Under the pieces are notes generated by a model. It did no database searches. It was not told where the DNA came from and saw only the letters and a list, made by a program, of their open reading frames with translations. The translations under genes were made by a program, and so were the position numbers. A DNA stretch of 64,000 nt from Hirudo medicinalis (lineage: Eukaryota; Annelida; Clitellata; Hirudinida; Hirudinidae). The DNA lies in the NCBI GenBank assembly GCA_011800805.1, contig MPNW01000392.1, forward strand, positions 329,915-393,914, read 5' to 3'. Shown here piece after piece: positions 51,194 to 63,082 of this stretch (the first letter of the stretch is position 1; each line of letters opens with the position of its first letter).

Positions 51194-53925
51194 TAGCAGT
51201 TATTTTGAAGAAATTAAATTACTATTTGACCATTTTCTTATTTAACCATTAATTGGCAATATTTAAAAATTCTCAAATAAATAAATAAGTAATTCAATTT
51301 AATTAAATCATAATAACCTTGTAATGAGAACCATTCCTCACCTTGACATAGCAACTGAGCAGTTACTTGTAAATATTTGAGGAGCAAGTAAAATATTGGT
51401 AAACCTCTGATCAACATTTGAAGACCTAATGATTGAGTGCGGCACAAGGAGCTCATCACCTGCTTTTCAAGGTCCAAGAACAGGTTGCAGACTGATTGCA
51501 TAGGAAGTCAATTTCTTGGACAAGTCATCCTCACATTACATCAAAGATGTCTTGGTTGTTGTACGACTTATCGTGATCTGCTTACAAATGGGAATTTACG
51601 ACAAAATTAGAAAATAAAAATTAACCCCATCAGGGACAATATCGTTAGTAATTAAATAAATACACCTGCATTCAATTATCACCTGTGCCACAAATGTATG
51701 TCGTCATCGTTATCATCACCGCCTCGATTTTGTTCAACTGAAGGTAAAATATTTGCAATTAAATTTGAAGCTCCACTGAGCAGCATTAAATCGATTAGTG
51801 TTCAACGCACTTTGCGTATTTATTAAAATCCAAGATATTTTTTTAAAAATAAGTCCGCCATTTTAGGAGAGATTACTTTTCAATTACTTATTTGCAGTGT
51901 TTTGAATACTTCCAAATGTTGACGCTGAGACTGTGCTAACTTTAATAACTTTAATAACTTCAATAACTTTAATAATAACTTTAATAACTTTAATAATACC
52001 TTTTATTATTAACGTCTGATCTGTTTAGTTAAACACAATTGTCAAGATTCATATCAGCTTTTATGCACAACAACAATCTTTTCTGAATGATGAGCTCGTT
52101 GTAGCATGTTTAAACAAATATTTTGGGCCCTTACACTGCAAAAAACTGGTAGGGAAATCTGTTTTTATGTCTAGTGCAAGGAATAATTTTGTTTGTAAGA
52201 ACATGAAAATACAATAAAACACAAATGTGAGCATTTAAAATGAATTTCAAAGCGAATGGAAACAAATTGCTTTTAAACTGGCACTCACGAGATGTCACTT
52301 TCAAAATCAAATCCAAGGATTTCTCTCCCGCTCTTGGAAACTTACAAAACAATAGTTTAATGTTGAATAAGATTCTCAGACAAATTAAAATATTATTAGA
52401 AATGTTTTTTTAAATTCTAGTTTATCAAATTACATATTTAATAAATGTTCACAAACATCTTTTACAGTTTATAAATTATGATTTCCATCACAATTTGTTC
52501 TGAAAGTTCAATCAAATAAGGCAAAAATGTACGTAAAGTAATGCATTCATAATGACATTTTGAAGTCATTAATAAGAAATACTGCATTTATTTTGACAAT
52601 TTATTCACTTATAATCGCATTGAGGTAATTTTATGCGTGAAGCCAATATTTGAGTTCGTATTTGGATAAGTTTTGTTCTTCATAATCACATAAACATACA
52701 AACATACAAACATACAAACACACAAACACACTGAACTCTTATTTATCATTTGCCGTCGTAATAATTCAGTTGATTGTCATCAATTCTCTATTAACTTGTG
52801 AGTAAGTACCATGTTTATTATTATATTAATTGGACAGGTAAGGTCCAATCCAGGTGTAATCAGCTGAGGCTCAGCTTATGGATATGAGTGAAATCCAGAT
52901 ATTACGTGCTTGATAAATTATTTCTTCATAAATATTTAATTTAATGATTAATATCTAATTTAGACACTGCATATGATATAATATTTACCAAATATTTAAC
53001 TTTTAATAATAACAAGTATTTACAAAATATTAATAATTTGTTTTTATAAAATTGAAGCTCACTAAAGTCGAATGTTGCCTTTTTGTTGTTACAATCAAAT
53101 CTCTCATCGTCGTCGTCGTCGTCATCATCATCACCATCATCATCATCAGAACATTAATCACAACACAAAATTAAGAATGATCATCATAACCATCACAATG
53201 ATCGATAGATTTCATTGTGAACAAAGAAATGTTTTGCTGCATTTTAGTTTCTTTTCCAGGAATTTCGCTATCATCATCAACACCGCAAGAGCCTCATCAT
53301 CGTAGTCATCCTCCTCAAGGCGGACATTTTGAGTGAACGTTCTTAGGAACTTGGTTGAAAGTTGATGTGATGGAGTTGTGCTCTGTTTGCCTCCTCTTCT
53401 TCGCCACCGTTGGTTGGTTTCAGGTTTCTTGTTAAGTGACGTAGTAGTTGTTAACCTGTACATTTTAATCATTTATTAACATATTATTTATTAATTCATT
53501 TCGAAAATTCATAACTGAAAGTAGACAAACACAACAGAACACATACGCCAGATAAACTGGAAAGTTGGTAGAATTTTCATTTAAATAGTGTCATTTAAGT
53601 TTGTAACGACGTGTCAAATATTCTTTAAATTTTCAATTAATCATTCCTTCATCAAACTTTCAATTTAATTCCTAATAATGTATTTAAATCAATTTAATTC
53701 CTAATAATGTAATCAAATCAATATTTATGATTGTAATCCACTGCCTTCCAAAACCACTGTGACAATTTAAGGGTTTTATTGAAATAAATATTTAAAATGA
53801 CGTCATTAGTTTGTTTTATTAATTTCCAATTTATTGTTATTAACATAATTTCATTTGTTTTTACAGTTTGTTTATAATTTAATGACTTGATGACCACTGA
53901 ATTTGTTGTGCTGCTCATTCAGAAT

Positions 53926-54090
53926 GAATTGTTCAGAATGAATTGTTCANNNNNNNNNNNNNNNNNNNNNNNNNNNNNNNNNNNNNNNNNNNNNNNNNNN
54001 NNNNNNNNNNNNNNNNNNNNNNNNNNNNNNNNNNNNNNNNNNNNNNNNNNNNNNNNNNTTCAGAATGAATTGTTCAGAATGAATTGTTCA
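53926..54090. repeat. 14-bp repeat spanning an assembly gap (N 53950-54058)
   Basis: Copies of gaatgaattgttca flank the N run on both sides, so the gap is an unresolved tandem array. Confidence 0.9.
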
Positions 54091-54477
54091 AGATGAAATT
54101 GTTATATCACAAAGGTTTCTCTCGACAGGTGTTAAGTTCTTCATTGCGAATATATTTTAACATTTCAATCTGCTTCCCGTTCCTATTTCTTTATTTTAAA
54201 CCACTTCATTGAAAATGTTTTTCAACATTCATTAACCATCACATTACATTCATTACATCGCTAACACCACAAAAGGACTCACAAAGGGATGTGCTCCCGC
54301 TCTTTCTAACTTGACTTTTACACATTTATTTTTTTTTATAATTAATACGTAAAATTCATTACAACTAATTTATTACTTGTACATTTGTTATGTTAATAAT
54401 TATTTATTGCTGATATTGATTGCTTCTTACGTCACACTGATACTCGATCTTAGAAATTAAAAATTTAAATGAGACGA

Positions 54478-55450
54478 TTCTATTGGACCATGTGACCAAC
54501 TGATCAATGCAGGTGCTCGTCCAATAAACATCTACTCGTCTGCTCACCTTCGATTTTTCCCTCCGAGATTTTATTTCTGTCAACAGTGGTTCTATTCACA
54601 CACTAGTCACAAACTTACATCCTCGCATACTCACATTCACGATGCTCACATTCATCATACTCACATTCACCATACTCACATCGTCATTCACCACATCATG
54701 TCTCAGTGAATTCAACAATTCAAATTCAGCAGTTCATTTCAAATAGTTTCTCAATATATTTTTCTTTCGATATATTAATTTATTATTAATTCGATAATGT
54801 TGATTCGATGCATTGTCGTTATTGCAAGAACACATATTATGTTCAACTAGTTAGTATTCAGCTAATATTGCTCGGAAATTCCATTTTGCATTACTTAAGT
54901 AACTTAAATAGGTAACTTAAATTTTTTGAAACTGCACTTCAGGAAATCTTCCAGCTTCTTCAAAAAAGCAGAAAACTCAAGTTGGCCAAAATAGAAACTT
55001 CAAATTCATCAGTAATGCACCCTTCTGTGGCACTGGCAGCAGGCGATCCAACTTTCCTTTGTCTTTGAGAGTACAACTCTTCGCAGTTCAAACAGCTTGC
55101 ATCGTCTTCCTTCTTGCTTTTAAGAACCATTTTCTTCTATTTTTTTTAAACATTTTTTTCTTGTCCTTGGCGTCCTTTGCATTTCTTGCGCATGCCAGAA
55201 GGGCTGGAGGTTGTGGGTGAATTGGCTTGGCAATTGCACAGGTCACGTCGACAGCAGAGAAAATACATCCAGAGGCATATCTGTATTGTTGCCTCTGCTG
55301 TAATTTGCATCCCTGGTAACCATTCACAATAGACAGCATCAACGTAATTTTTTTTAACGTAATTTCTCATTCTTGTAAATCTGAGAGAAGAAAAAGAAAT
55401 ATTACTTTGACTAAACTGCATCGATCAGTTGGTCACGTGGTCAAATAGAA
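54478..55450. mobile_element. 973-bp element with 35-bp terminal inverted repeats and a possible transposase remnant
   Basis: The ends 54478-54512 and 55416-55450 are inverted copies matching at 32 of 35 positions, sharing the core gtgaccaactgatc. On the minus strand inside there is a Cys-rich/basic segment (SPTTSSPSGMRKKCKG), then SCLNCEELYS and, one frame over, WIACCQCHRRVH. The pattern CxxC…YS…WIxCxxC…H resembles the C-terminal zinc-binding tail of pogo/Tigger-type transposases. It is too short for a full transposase, so it is probably an internally deleted DNA transposon. The family assignment is inference. Confidence 0.5.
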
Positions 55451-56394
55451 CTAAAAAAACAAATAGACTAAATTAAACTAACCTCTGAAAAGTAAAACCT
55501 CACAAAAAGCCTTGCAAATATAAAATTCCGACCACGACGAATGTAACTACTCCCACTGATAATTTAAAAGTGATATCTTTAAAAACCTTTTATAAAAACC
55601 TATAAAACCTATAAAATAGTATCTTGTGAGATTATTATTTTGTTAATATACCATAAACTTATGCTCACAATAACTTGACTGGGCAATATAAGGTAGCACT
55701 TCATAAGGCCCCACTGACCGAATTCCACTTTGACATTGTCCTTTGACATTGGAACAGAAAACAAATCCAAGCAAAAAAATGTCAAAGTGGATCTAACCAA
55801 TCAAGCATGTCTTGCAGTCAATAAGATACTTTACCAACTGGATATTGTTAAGTTTATAGTATTTAATGTTAGGGCGCTGTCCTAAAATATCTTACAATCA
55901 AAAATAAGATCAACGTCGATCCCAAAATATTCATATTTACTCCCTGCAAACTCTGCTGCAGATGAAAATAATATTTAGTGATGGGATCGTCTCCACCTGA
56001 TGTAACAAAGCCAATCACTGCTGGGATGATTTGATGCTCCTCTCAATACTGTTTTTTCCCCCCATTTTAACCCCACTTTCCCCTAAACGAGCCAAATGAG
56101 CATCAAATTTGTAGTTAAATTTTCGAAGCAGAAAAATGAATATTTAACAACATGAATAAGTAATGATATGAATAATTAATGTTATGAATAATAAATTATA
56201 TTAAATGATTAAATGAATATATTAAATATGAATAATTAATCATATGAATAAGTAATAACATGAATGAATAATAATTCGTCATTGCTATCGTCACCATCGC
56301 TGTCTTCGATGATGACGACCATCATTTTATCATCATCATCATCATCATCATCACTACCACCAAAACCTTGTAATGATCACAGCCTGCCGATCAG
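55451..56394. other. Region upstream of the plus-strand receptor gene
   Basis: This should contain its first (signal peptide) exon or promoter. I see AT-rich DNA with irregular gaataattaat-type direct repeats (56150-56275) and ATC repeats (56325-56355), and no convincing exon. Confidence 0.4.
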
Positions 56395-59300
56395 ATGAGC
56401 GGCAGTTGATTGAAAGTCTCTTTTCCACGTACGACTCCAAAGTTCGACCAATGAAGAGAAACTCCACACCTGTCGAGGTGTTTGTCGACTATTGGTTTGT
56501 GTCCCTGCTGGATGTGGTGAGTAGTTGTTAACGTGATGATGACGATGACGATGATGTTGATGATGATGATGATGACGATGATGACGATGATGATGATGAG
56601 GCTGATGATGATGATGATGATAGTGGTTGTGGTGGTAATAGTATTTTTGGTGGTGATGGTGACTTGTTGTCACAGTAGTAGTGGTTCTGACCCACTAATG
56701 AAATCATTCCATATTGCTTTAAACTCGCGCAAATTAATTTTTATTAAAGACAAACTTGAGCAAACCATAAAAATTGAGCACAAATTCGTTCACACCTTAA
56801 AAAACATTCTTGAATTTATGAAGAAAATATAATTTGCTATTTTAAACCTATTTCACACTTTTCATCCCTTAACGTGATCTCAAGTTCGAGCAATAAGTTT
56901 TCAATATTATTTCATTTTAGCAAGAAAAGGGACAAATTCTTTCAGCTTTTGGATGGATGCAGATGGTAAAATATAGGCTTTATTAATGAAACAAAAACAT
57001 TAATTTAACCAATTGTTGCAAGAAATAATTGTTATCATTTATTATTACTATTCTTCATCATCCACATCTTCAACAGTCTTGGGTGGATGAATTCTTGCAG
57101 TGGGATCACCACGAAAACAACATTTCATACATCGTTGTCAACGCCCAGGACATTTGGTATCCTGACCTCGTCATAAGAAACAGGCGAATTAAATTTTAAT
57201 TTCAAATCTCATTTCAACTCACCTCAGATAATTGTTCGTATTTCCACAAGAATTAATAAAATTTACGCTAAATCAAAACGTAATTAAAGTCAATATCGTT
57301 CCTCAGCGCCCAGTCCATCTACGGTGAAATTTTCGACAACAAGAAGTACAAGGTGCCCGTCTATAGCGATGGTTCAGTGTACTTTTACACGGCAGGCCAA
57401 ACAAAAACCCTCTGTAAATTGGACCTCACTTACTTCCCCTTCGACGCTCAGTCCTGCTACATCCACGTTGACAGTTGGACTTACTCGGTGACTCAAGTCA
57501 AACTCAACACCAAGTTTGGCGTTAAGACCAGCATATACAATCCTAATGGACAATGGTTTCTGCAGCGTGTTGCTGTGAGATGTTATTTGGAATCATTACT
57601 ATTTTAATCTAATTAGTATTAGTTAGATATTAATTAACAATAGTTAATATTAATATTATATCCGTTTATTAAAATTATAGAATTATTATTTTATTTATGA
57701 AAAAAATAAGCGAATGATTTTATTAAATAAAAATAACTAATTAACACATATTATTTAATTCAATAGGTTTAATTTTTATTGAAATTAATAAATTAGTTTA
57801 AAAATTATTAGAATTCATGAATAGTGACGTGTTTGCTGAGGACTTCAAATTGATTGAAACTGACTACGAATAACAAGTTGAAATAATCCTATCATCGAAT
57901 GAACAAACAATGTTATCTTTTAATCACTTTTTATTTCATTGTTTGAATTCAACTAAATGAGATTTAATATCTTTTGTGGCTAAAAAATATTTTTGTTCTC
58001 TTTTAAGCAGAAATAGGTTCTCATCATTTCAATAAATGGGATGTCAAATGACGTCATAAGATTTTGTCCAACTTTGACCTGCTTAACCCCACCCCTAAAT
58101 TATCTCACATTTTTAGCTCCACTCTAACCCTAACCCTTCTCCTTCTCAATTTATGTACAATCCCCAAAACAATAAGTGCATTTCATTATGTTATTTCTAA
58201 AATGTAACTTATTTTCACGGTTTAACTCACTTGTTAACTTTTGCTTACTTCACGAAATGGAGGAGTTGCTCAGCAACGCCAAATCAATGCTCGCATAGAA
58301 TCCGCACAACATGCGATGGACCAAAGAACAAACAGAACGAAGCAAGGATCGATAAAGTTCATTGATGTTCACATTTCAGACCAATCTCTCGCAGGAAGCG
58401 TTCAATGGCGACGTGTACTCGGAGTTGAAGTTCATCTTCTACTTGAAGCGCAAACCACTCTACTACATGACCAACCTCATCATCCCTTGTTGTCTCATGT
58501 CCGCCATCGTCCTCTTCGTCTTCCTCCTCCCTGCCAGTGCCGATGAAAAAGTTTCATTGAGTATCACCGTCCTTCTGTCTTTTTCGGTCTTCCAACTACT
58601 GGTGGCCGGCAGCATGCCGGAGACTTCAGACTACGTTCCACTCATCAGTATGATCTCTCTACTGAAATTAATTCCATGTTATTATTGTCTTTATTATTTT
58701 TATACCTTTTTTTATATTTTTCCGTAGTAGTAGTAATTGCATTTATTTAAACTCAATAAAATACTGAAAAATTATATTTGCAAAATAGTAAAGTATTTTT
58801 CATTGTGATGTAGATATTATTAACAGTTCAGTAAATTTATTTACTGAATACAATTACATGGCTAATTACAAACCAATGAATATAAACGTTTAACTATTTC
58901 AATCTCAAGCGGTGTACATCACCTTCGTGGAGTTCCTTTCTTCTCTTTCCTTGCTTTCCACAATCATCGTCCTCATGTTGCACCACCACAACTGCCACGT
59001 GCCTCCCCCAAAATGGCTCCAAAAGCTGACACTCGATTGGATGGCCGTCATCTTCTGCAGGTCAAAAAACTTTTCCTGCTTGAAACTGAGGGGACAAACG
59101 TCCGTGGATCTCACAAGTCTTCAGAGTAGATCAGGCACCGTGGAATCTCTAATCTCCGATGAAATCATGACAAACAACAACAACAATAACAATAATAACA
59201 ATAACAATAACAATGATGACGACAAGGTACAAAAGATCATCAAAGAGGAGCATCCAACCATCACAAGTCAGGCTCTCGAAGATTTTCCGGTTGGAACGAG

Positions 59301-59655
59301 CAGAAACCAAAACAGCAAAAAACTCAACGGACATGCCCTGAAGCCACCTTCGGTCCACTTACCCACCCAATCCTCCGTAAGACGTCACTTGAAATTACCT
59401 GATGAATCGAGTGACGCGAGGAGAGATAAAAGCCAATTCTCCTCCGTGTACGATCTTGTTCAAATCAGTTTGGCCAGAATAAACAGCGAGAAACGAGGGG
59501 AGGAAATTAGAAAGCAGTGGGCAGAAGTGGCTCTGATCTTCGACAGATTTTTCCTCTTCGTTTTTCTGTCAGTCACTCTCGTCGTTGCCGTGGTGTTGCT
59601 TGGAATTTTACCACAGTTTGGACCGGTGTCGGTTGAGCCTAAAGAGGTGTCGTGA
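56395..59655 (+). CDS. Cys-loop (nicotinic acetylcholine-type) receptor subunit, non-alpha, plus strand
   Basis: Exons: 56395-56516, 56921-56965 (45 nt), 57077-57183, 57307-57574, 58380-58647, 58910-59655 (stop TGA). They give 517 residues without the unfound signal-peptide exon. Elements visible: ERQLIESLFSTYDSKVRPM, WYPDLVIRN, the Cys-loop CKLDLTYFPFDAQSC, GQWFLQ, a loop C without vicinal cysteines (NLSQEAFNGDVYSELKF), M1 (YYMTNLIIPCCLMSAIVLFV), M2 (DEKVSLSITVLLSFSVFQLL, close to alpha7-type receptors and keeping the Glu of the cation filter), M3 (VYITFVEFLSSLSLLSTIIV) and M4 (FDRFFLFVFLSVTLVVAVVL). The M3–M4 loop carries a run of about 14 Asn from AAC/AAT repeats. The intron after 57183 begins GC, not GT. 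It is probably a cation-channel subunit needing an alpha partner. Confidence 0.88.
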
Positions 59656-62111
59656 TTTGAATTTAATTCGTAATTTCAATTTGAAACTGTCAGACGATGT
59701 TTACAACAACATTTCGATCAAGACAGTTGTACGATCGTTTCATTGGATGGCGGCACCCATTTCCATGACCATGATTTAGACAATATTTAGCGCACGAATG
59801 CAATTATAAAAATCTTTTGAATGTTGAAAATTTACAAAATTGATAGGACCTGTCATAAAACTGGATGTTTCCCTGACAATGAAAGAAACTGGATATATGC
59901 GATGTTCGCGTGCAATTTTTCACCTTTTAATACAATTTCGTTTTATGCCTTTTCGCTGAAAATAAAGTTTGAAATACTAAATAAACCATTTAAACCATGG
60001 ATTCACGATCAGAACATTAAAAAAGGAAAATATTGTATGAATGAATAATTGTGGTTACCCAAATAAATTAATAATTGCATAATTGTATTAAATACATATA
60101 TAAAATGCATTTATAATAAAAAATATATAAGCCAATAATTGATGAAAGCCGTAACATCGTCCAAAAAGATGACAGGGACTGATTGGAAGTTAATGAATCG
60201 ATCTCGTGACATGTGTGCACCAAAACTTTCTTCTCAGGCGTTCAAAGGAATGTGGACTTGTCTGAAACATTGACAGAGATAATCGTTTGAGAGTCATGCT
60301 TGAGTGTAGGTCACGCTGTTTATTTCTTTTGCGGAATGATTTCGAAATTTCACTAGTAAATACTGCACGTTTACACTATCTTTGCATCTTCACAAATTTA
60401 ATTACACGATCTCCTTTCGTTGTCAACTCTTTCAAAGAACAATAAATGTCAGAAGCATTTTTGATGCTAATTGAGTAGTAAGCACTTCGATCGCTTAACA
60501 TTTTCATGTGTGACGAATTCCGTAAAATATTTTTACTAATACAATAACAATGTAATATTTATAATAATAAAATATATTTATACGTGCCATGTTGTGACTC
60601 AAACTAGATCTATGTAATGTCAATGAAGACCACAGAAAACGTAAAATTTCTGTAATAAAATATCCTTTATGATTTAAATTGTATCTCCATTTTATCCATG
60701 TTCTGCAATGAGGCTAGACAATAAAAGTTCATTCTGAAAACATTCTTTAATCGAACACATTAATATTAAAATTACGAATGTTTGACTTATTCTCTAGCAA
60801 TCTGTCAGAATTGCTGCAAAATTTAAACAATCTGTTGACAGGTCGAAAATTTAGCTTTGTAAATCGTTGCAGAAAACTGATTTCGAGGTATCTAGAAATC
60901 AGAATTCGCATATCTTTTTACTTCGTTAATTTTACGTTAAGTAAACGTAAAGTTCGTTAATTAAGGATATTAAAGATTACTACGAAAAAACGATTGAGTG
61001 TGATTATTACAATTAAATAAAAAGAATAATTTTAGTTTAATGAAAGTTGCCTAATTATTATGCAAATGATTTGTTTTTGTTTTGCTTCAGTTCGTCTTCG
61101 AACGCGTTGCTACTGGTTCCTGCGGATAATTATGTATGGCTGTTATTTCACTTCATTTGTTAATCATTCTGAAGTTTCACTTTGCAACAAAGTTTTACTT
61201 TACCTCAGGCTCTTGCTTGACTTTAGTAAATTCGAGGAAATGTTGTTTGATGTCCAATAGAATGATATGTTTCAGAATAAAGGAAGTTGGTAATGTTTGC
61301 AGGTCAAATAATGTTAGGATTCTACCATCAGGAACAATAGTTCGTGAAAGCGGCAGGAGTCACTTTTTTAACAAGGTTAAGTGTTATCAATGTTTGTGTA
61401 CACCTAGGAGTAAGTAAATCTATGCACAATAACTTCATAATAAATTTTCTTTATTTTAAGATGCTTATTCTAAATTCATTTTTCAATGTGGATTTGTTAA
61501 AGTTTAGATTCAATATGAATATAAGATGATCATCTTTTTGTGATTGGTGATCAAATATCTCAGGATGAAATTTTTGTTTTGTCATTTATTTTCTTATTCA
61601 CGTTATTAAATGCTGGTTAACTTACGTTATTAACTGCTAATGTTTTACAAGTGACATGTGCCATGTGAAAATATAAAATATTATTAATATAATTTAAAAT
61701 TATTGTTTGACCTCTACTTGAGAGAGATTCAATCAGCAGTACTATTAGTCGTTGTATTGGCAGAAACAAGAATTTATTCTGTTACATTAAAGCTAAATGA
61801 ATTTGCATAAATAATTTGTTATTAAAGTATTTACTTGTAATTTTATGTGATTTTATTTTTAATCTGTGAGAATACCACATCATTTTTTCATAATAATCAT
61901 CTTTCCCCCCCAAAAATACTGAAATTTAAATTTTTGAATGTGAAGCATGTAAGCTATTATTAAGCTAAAATGTTGCAGTGAAATCAAATTGACTTTCTCT
62001 TATTGTAATTATTTGCAGCTGAGCTAATTGCAGCGTTCTGGGCTCATGACTAACATCTGTTGAGGATGTAGATTGTGTTTTAAGTTTTGCAGCAAACATC
62101 GATTCTTGCAG
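59656..62111. other. Intergenic region between the receptor and RhoGAP genes
   Basis: The first 330 bp are probably the 3' UTR of the receptor gene. The rest is AT-rich with short open frames (for example 61060-61417 in two frames) that resemble no family I know. Upstream exons of the RhoGAP gene could be hidden here. Confidence 0.4.
59961..59985 (+). terminator. Two candidate polyadenylation signals of the plus-strand receptor gene
   Basis: AATAAA occurs at 59961-59966 and 59980-59985, about 310 bp after the stop codon. These are the first canonical hexamers downstream. Sequence evidence only. Confidence 0.4.
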
Positions 62112-62773
62112 GCGCAAATCATTCCGATGGACGAACCGGCAGAAGGCGGAAGGAACGACCTCGAAGAAGGCAGGTCGCCCTCTTCCCACGACTGGAGTTC
62201 GCTTTTTCCGAGGTTCAAAGAATGCGCCCACTTCCACTACGAACACGTCAACATCCCCGGCATACAGGTGCTCTCGTCGGTTCGACAGATGCCGATCGGT
62301 CGCGTTTTCGCTAGGCCTTTCGAACGAGGGATCCTACGTGCCTCACATAAACACCATCAAATTACAAGTTGACGAGCTTATTCCCTTGTGAAATCAATTC
62401 TTTGTGCATTTACAAGGATGCGCTCGTTAAGCTGACAATTATCTTGTTGTTTAATAGGTTAATTGTTGGTTATTAATTAGCCAACCCCGTTATCATTATT
62501 ATTGAATCTGCAATAACCGAGCTTTAATAAAAATTCGTGTCCGATCAGCTGTCGATGGTTGGTGAGAAGTTTGAGGTGGACAACTACAGCTCGTCGCAGA
62601 CGCAGTGGTGGTTGTACGTCTTGGTGTCCTCGGAGGTGAGGGGTTGGACCATCAAAAGAACCCTCACGAGCCTCCTGAAGACCGACAAACTCCTCCATCA
62701 GTGCATCTTCAATCGTTCTGCGAGTCAACTCCCCGAACTTCAGGACACCATCGCCACTGATCTCGGACTCGAG
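62112..62773 (+). CDS. ARHGAP32/33-type RhoGAP, N-terminal PX-domain exons (partial)
   Basis: Two in-phase exons, 62112-62267 and 62549-62773, encode an acidic lead (PMDEPAEGGRNDLEEGRSPS). This is followed by FPRFKECAHFHYEHVNIPGI and then WWLYVLVSSEVRGWTIKRTL, LLKTDKLLHQCIFNRSASQL and PELQDT. The ECAHFHYE…/…W-x-[IV]-K-R…D-K-x-L-H-x-C-I motif is characteristic of the divergent PX domain at the start of ARHGAP32/ARHGAP33 and their fly relative. Those proteins continue with SH3 and RhoGAP domains and regulate Rho-family GTPases in neurons. Neither later domain lies before 64000, so the gene should continue past the right edge. The true start is unknown: the first exon opens at an AG acceptor, with an internal ATG in PMDEP. 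Confidence 0.78.
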
Positions 62774-63031
62774 GTAAAAAAATAATTAATAACAATAATA
62801 ATTATTATTAATAATATTATTATTATAATTAAAATAAGCATTATTAATGCTTGTTAATGATCGGATCATCGTTAGATTGTTTTAATATTTACCTCTACTT
62901 GGGAAACATCGTCACACGAACACATCCGAACAAATAGTGACTTTGAAATTTTATGATTCCTAAAATAATTCATTTCATAATTTTGTGGAAATACATTAAC
63001 GTTGATAAAAGTGTTTAACTTATTATTATTA

Positions 63032-63082
<51 letters not shown>

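Larger units (their letters stand above)
50594..54477. other. Intergenic region between the divergent receptor genes (left part)
   Basis: This should include the missing 5' exon and promoter of the minus-strand receptor gene. Visible content is the 12-bp minisatellite (50896-51193), a short direct repeat of taactttaa units (51940-52000), ATC repeats (53105-53150) and the second N gap (53950-54058) within a 14-bp repeat. I could not identify a signal-peptide exon. Confidence 0.4.

Noticed and set aside
52131..52352. Signal-peptide exon for the minus-strand receptor
   Set aside because: It has a weak hydrophobic run but no fitting donor phase or start context.
61060..61417. Overlapping open frames suggesting a gene or retroelement
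   Set aside because: No catalytic or domain motif recognised in either frame.
62073..62372. Continuation of the RhoGAP first exon past 62267
   Set aside because: The CAG|GTGCTC donor at 62267 joins in phase to the PX continuation at 62549; read-through loses the homology.
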